Below, piece after piece: positions 63,265 through 64,000 of a stretch of DNA of 64,000 nucleotides; the stretch's first letter is position 1; every line of letters begins with the position of its first letter. The translations under genes were made by a program, and so were the position numbers. Source of the DNA: Devosia riboflavina (lineage in GTDB: Bacteria > Pseudomonadota > Alphaproteobacteria > Rhizobiales > Devosiaceae). The stretch is from NCBI RefSeq assembly GCF_000743575.1, contig NZ_JQGC01000007.1, positions 62,001 to 126,000 of the forward strand, in the 5' to 3' direction. The notes below the pieces were generated by a model. The model was not told the DNA's origin. It worked only from the letters and a program-made list of their open reading frames with translations, and made no database searches.

Positions 63265-64000
63265 GCACCATCGCGACTACCAACCTGCTCGAAGTCGATG
63301 AGCTCACTGTCCACTATGGCAAGTTCCAGGCGCTGAAGGGCGTGTCAGTTACCCTGGCGCCGGGTGAAACCCTAGGGCTCGTCGGCGAATCCGGATCAGG
63401 CAAGAGCACCCTCGGGCGTGCTGTCCTTGGTCTAGCCGAGGTTTCATCGGGCAGTATCCGGTACCTCGGCCGGGAGATCAGCCGTCTCGACCGGGCCGGG
63501 CGGCGTGCGCTGTCGCGCGAAATCCAGGTGGTGTTTCAGGACCCCTATACCTCGCTCAATGCCATGCTCAGCGTTGGCGACATACTGGTCGAGCCCTTGC
63601 TGGTTCAGGGAACCAATGGCGCGAAGGCACGAGAACGCGTGCAGGAACTGCTGGATCAGGTGCGGTTGCCGTCCGATGCGGCGACGCGTCTCCCCCGCGA
63701 GTTTTCCGGCGGACAGCGCCAGCGTATCGCCATCGCGCGCGCTCTGGCGATCAATCCGCAGCTTATCGTCTGCGACGAACCGGTCAGTGCGCTCGATCTT
63801 TCAACCCAGGCGCGGGTCATCGATCTCTTTATCGAAATCCAGGAACGCACGGGCGTGGCCTATCTCTTCATCTCCCACGATCTGGCGGTGGTGCGTGCCA
63901 TCAGCCATCGTGTGGCGGTCATGAGCGGTGGAAAGATCGTCGAGCAGGGGCCGGCTGACCAGGTTACCAGCGCTCCCAAGGACGACTATACGAGGCGCCT
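63261..64000 (+). CDS. ABC transporter ATPase, DppF type (3' end outside window)
   Basis: The first 246 residues: YGKFQALKGVSVTLAPGETL, Walker A GESGSGKSTLGRAVL, Q-loop FQDPYTSLNAMLS, signature EFSGGQRQRIAIARALAI, Walker B LIVCDEPVSALDLS, H-loop ISHDLAVV. It pairs with the ATPase half of the fusion protein. The frame is still open at the window edge. Confidence 0.92.
   Translation, partial: MSTIATTNLLEVDELTVHYGKFQALKGVSVTLAPGETLGLVGESGSGKSTLGRAVLGLAEVSSGSIRYLGREISRLDRAGRRALSREIQVVFQDPYTSLNAMLSVGDILVEPLLVQGTNGAKARERVQELLDQVRLPSDAATRLPREFSGGQRQRIAIARALAINPQLIVCDEPVSALDLSTQARVIDLFIEIQERTGVAYLFISHDLAVVRAISHRVAVMSGGKIVEQGPADQVTSAPKDDYTRR

Overview
The window reads as a chromosomal segment of a GC-rich alphaproteobacterium of the Hyphomicrobiales (Rhizobiales). 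Gene content such as FrcBCA, AqpS/ArsH arsenic genes, BigR-type sulfur regulation and many peptide ABC systems would suit Devosia or a relative. The taxonomic call is inference from protein style; no rRNA or tRNA gene was found.

Layout. 1-4.4 kb: the end of a glycoside-hydrolase-like gene and the first two genes of an oligopeptide-type ABC operon, which is cut off inside its next gene. 4.4-6.2 kb: a gene graveyard holding relics of a Phd-type antitoxin, a globin-coupled sensor and a LuxR-type regulator. 6.2-11.2 kb: a ROK regulator, then a tight three-gene signalling operon (REC-HD-GYP, small molybdopterin-fold exported protein, hybrid histidine kinase). 11.2-24.7 kb: a LysE relic, then a peptide-utilisation divergon (RidA, GntR regulator, aminotransferase, FAD oxidoreductase and a five-component peptide ABC system on the minus strand; amidohydrolase and S9 peptidase on the plus strand) with three similar TGATCAAA-containing sites that could be the operators of its GntR protein. 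24.7-27.3 kb: small genes, cspA and two head-to-head truncated genes. 27.3-32.5 kb: an arsenic-resistance operon with two unrelated arsenate reductases, an aquaglyceroporin, ArsH and exporters. 32.5-37 kb: a sulfur cluster (SulP transporter, rhodanese/PTP-like protein, MBL-fold persulfide dioxygenase-like enzyme, two half-size YeeE/YedE proteins, DUF2892 protein) beside a BigR-like repressor.

37-44.8 kb: a tyrosine-recombinase-like gene, a ROK regulator and the fructose ABC operon frcBCA. This block is bracketed by two copies of an unusual element made of boxes of the type GATAACGC spaced exactly 21 bp apart. 44.8-54 kb: a carboxylate or sugar-acid catabolic locus made of SDR-GntR-RraA, dapA-like/dhaK/dhaL/iclR and a divergent tripartite tricarboxylate transporter tctCBA. 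The DhaK and DhaL proteins have altered active-site motifs, so their substrate is probably not dihydroxyacetone. 54-57.5 kb: poorly recognisable small genes, an exported protein, an XRE regulator with its operator, and a phage-like protein. 57.9-64 kb: a second, atypical DapA-family gene heading a peptide-type ABC operon that contains a fused permease-ATPase; the last gene runs off the window.

The overall theme is import and catabolism of organic nutrients (five substrate-binding proteins), interleaved with metalloid and sulfur stress genes and several decayed or recombined junctions. Each of the five substrate-binding-protein genes is followed directly by a strong GC-rich hairpin, which suggests a shared way of raising binding-protein output above that of the membrane subunits.
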